5,426 bases of DNA from Roseovarius sp. (GTDB taxonomy: Bacteria; Pseudomonadota; Alphaproteobacteria; Rhodobacterales; Rhodobacteraceae). The notes under the pieces were generated by a model. It was not told the origin of the DNA. It ran no database searches and saw only the letters and a list, made by a program, of their open reading frames with translations. Where the stretch lies: assembly GCA_021767845.1 (NCBI GenBank), contig JAASSQ010000207.1, positions 1-5,426 on the forward strand. Direction: 5' to 3'. Positions 5,041 to 5,426 of the stretch are shown in pieces. Position 1 is the first letter of the stretch, and each line of letters starts with the position of its first letter. The translations under genes were made by a program, and so were the position numbers.

Positions 5041-5426
5041 TCAGCGCCCGTCGCGGTCGCGCGCCTTCATGGTGCCGATCGCCCGGTCCCAGCGGCGTTC
5101 GCGCAGCAGGCGGCGGAAAGCGCGTTCCAGTTCGGCGGTGCCGTCGCGCCGATACCAGCGCCCGTGGGCGAGGATCACCCGCTCGGGCGCCCAGGCGATC
5201 ATCCGCTCGATATCCTCGGCCAGCGCGGCCTTGTCGCGGAAGCTCCAGCGCATGTCGGGCGGCATGGTGCCGTCGCCGTCGTCGATGCCCGCGATCCAGA
5301 CGATCGGGCGCACCCAGACCGGCAGCTTGGCGGTCTCGAACGCCTCGATCAGGTCGGTCAGGATGAGGGTGCGGCTGGCGCGGTGAAAGAACACCGCCTC
5401 GCGGTGCAGCTTGCTGCCGCGCACGA
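5041..5426 (-). CDS. DUF4336 domain protein, C-terminal part (5' end outside window)
   Basis: The minus-strand frame is open from the right edge to a TGA at 5043-5041, giving 127 complete C-terminal residues. The GTG at 5424-5422 is an internal Val codon rather than a likely start, as the family usually runs to well over 200 aa and the fragment begins mid-domain. EAVFFHRASRTLILTDLIEAFE (about 9-30), split by the strand LILTDL with Asp24, and VILAHGRWY (83-91) match the C-terminal half of DUF4336, a family with a metallo-beta-lactamase-like fold. The VFFH...TLILTDL stretch and the late HG are the parts that correspond to the strand and metal-site regions of that fold. Substrate and reaction are unknown. 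The C-terminus is very rich in Arg. It is followed on the same strand by the DUF3179 gene, which may be co-transcribed. Confidence 0.8.
   Translation of the reverse strand, partial: VRGSKLHREAVFFHRASRTLILTDLIEAFETAKLPVWVRPIVWIAGIDDGDGTMPPDMRWSFRDKAALAEDIERMIAWAPERVILAHGRWYRRDGTAELERAFRRLLRERRWDRAIGTMKARDRDGR

Noticed and set aside
1..5426. A novel defence, mobile or biosynthetic system
   Set aside because: No transposase, integrase, toxin-antitoxin pair, nuclease, phage gene or repeat array is visible. The gene content is core chromosomal, and the only uncommon logic is the heat-control region of hsp20.

Overview
The window is about 65-70% GC by eye, and its genes read as typical Rhodobacteraceae (Alphaproteobacteria) chromosomal DNA. 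The evidence is the Hsp20-DUF1150 pair, a YdcH/DUF465 protein followed by purE-purK, a DUF3179 protein, and a GC-rich intergenic repeat ending in GATATTT...CAGAAGAAG that I remember as common in this family. The lineage call is inference. I see no rRNA, tRNA, CRISPR array, insertion sequence or phage gene.

Layout from left to right: (1) the 3' end of an outer-membrane beta-barrel gene (+), ending in Phe. (2) A 233-aa GT-A-type glycosyltransferase-like gene (+). (3) A short convergent gap with a perfect hairpin. (4) A minus-strand heat-shock unit, hsp20 followed six bases later by a DUF1150 gene, expressed from a near-consensus RpoH-type promoter. Its short leader folds the Shine-Dalgarno into a hairpin with a bulged G and a UCGCU motif, the signature of a ROSE RNA thermometer. 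(5) Divergently, a 74-aa DUF465/YdcH gene (+), then purE and purK overlapping by a few bases (+), which together turn AIR into CAIR in purine synthesis. (6) A convergent gap filled by two GC hairpins and the repeat. (7) A minus-strand pair: an exported DUF3179 protein preceded by the C-terminal part of a DUF4336 (metallo-beta-lactamase-like) gene that runs off the right edge.

Most of the window is ordinary housekeeping DNA. The best candidate for something worth following is the compact two-layer heat control upstream of hsp20: RpoH promoter plus ROSE-like thermometer, with a conserved unknown protein (DUF1150) coupled downstream. No gene-free stretch exceeds about 160 bases. Several long ORFs on the opposite strands are GC-bias shadows and were left out.
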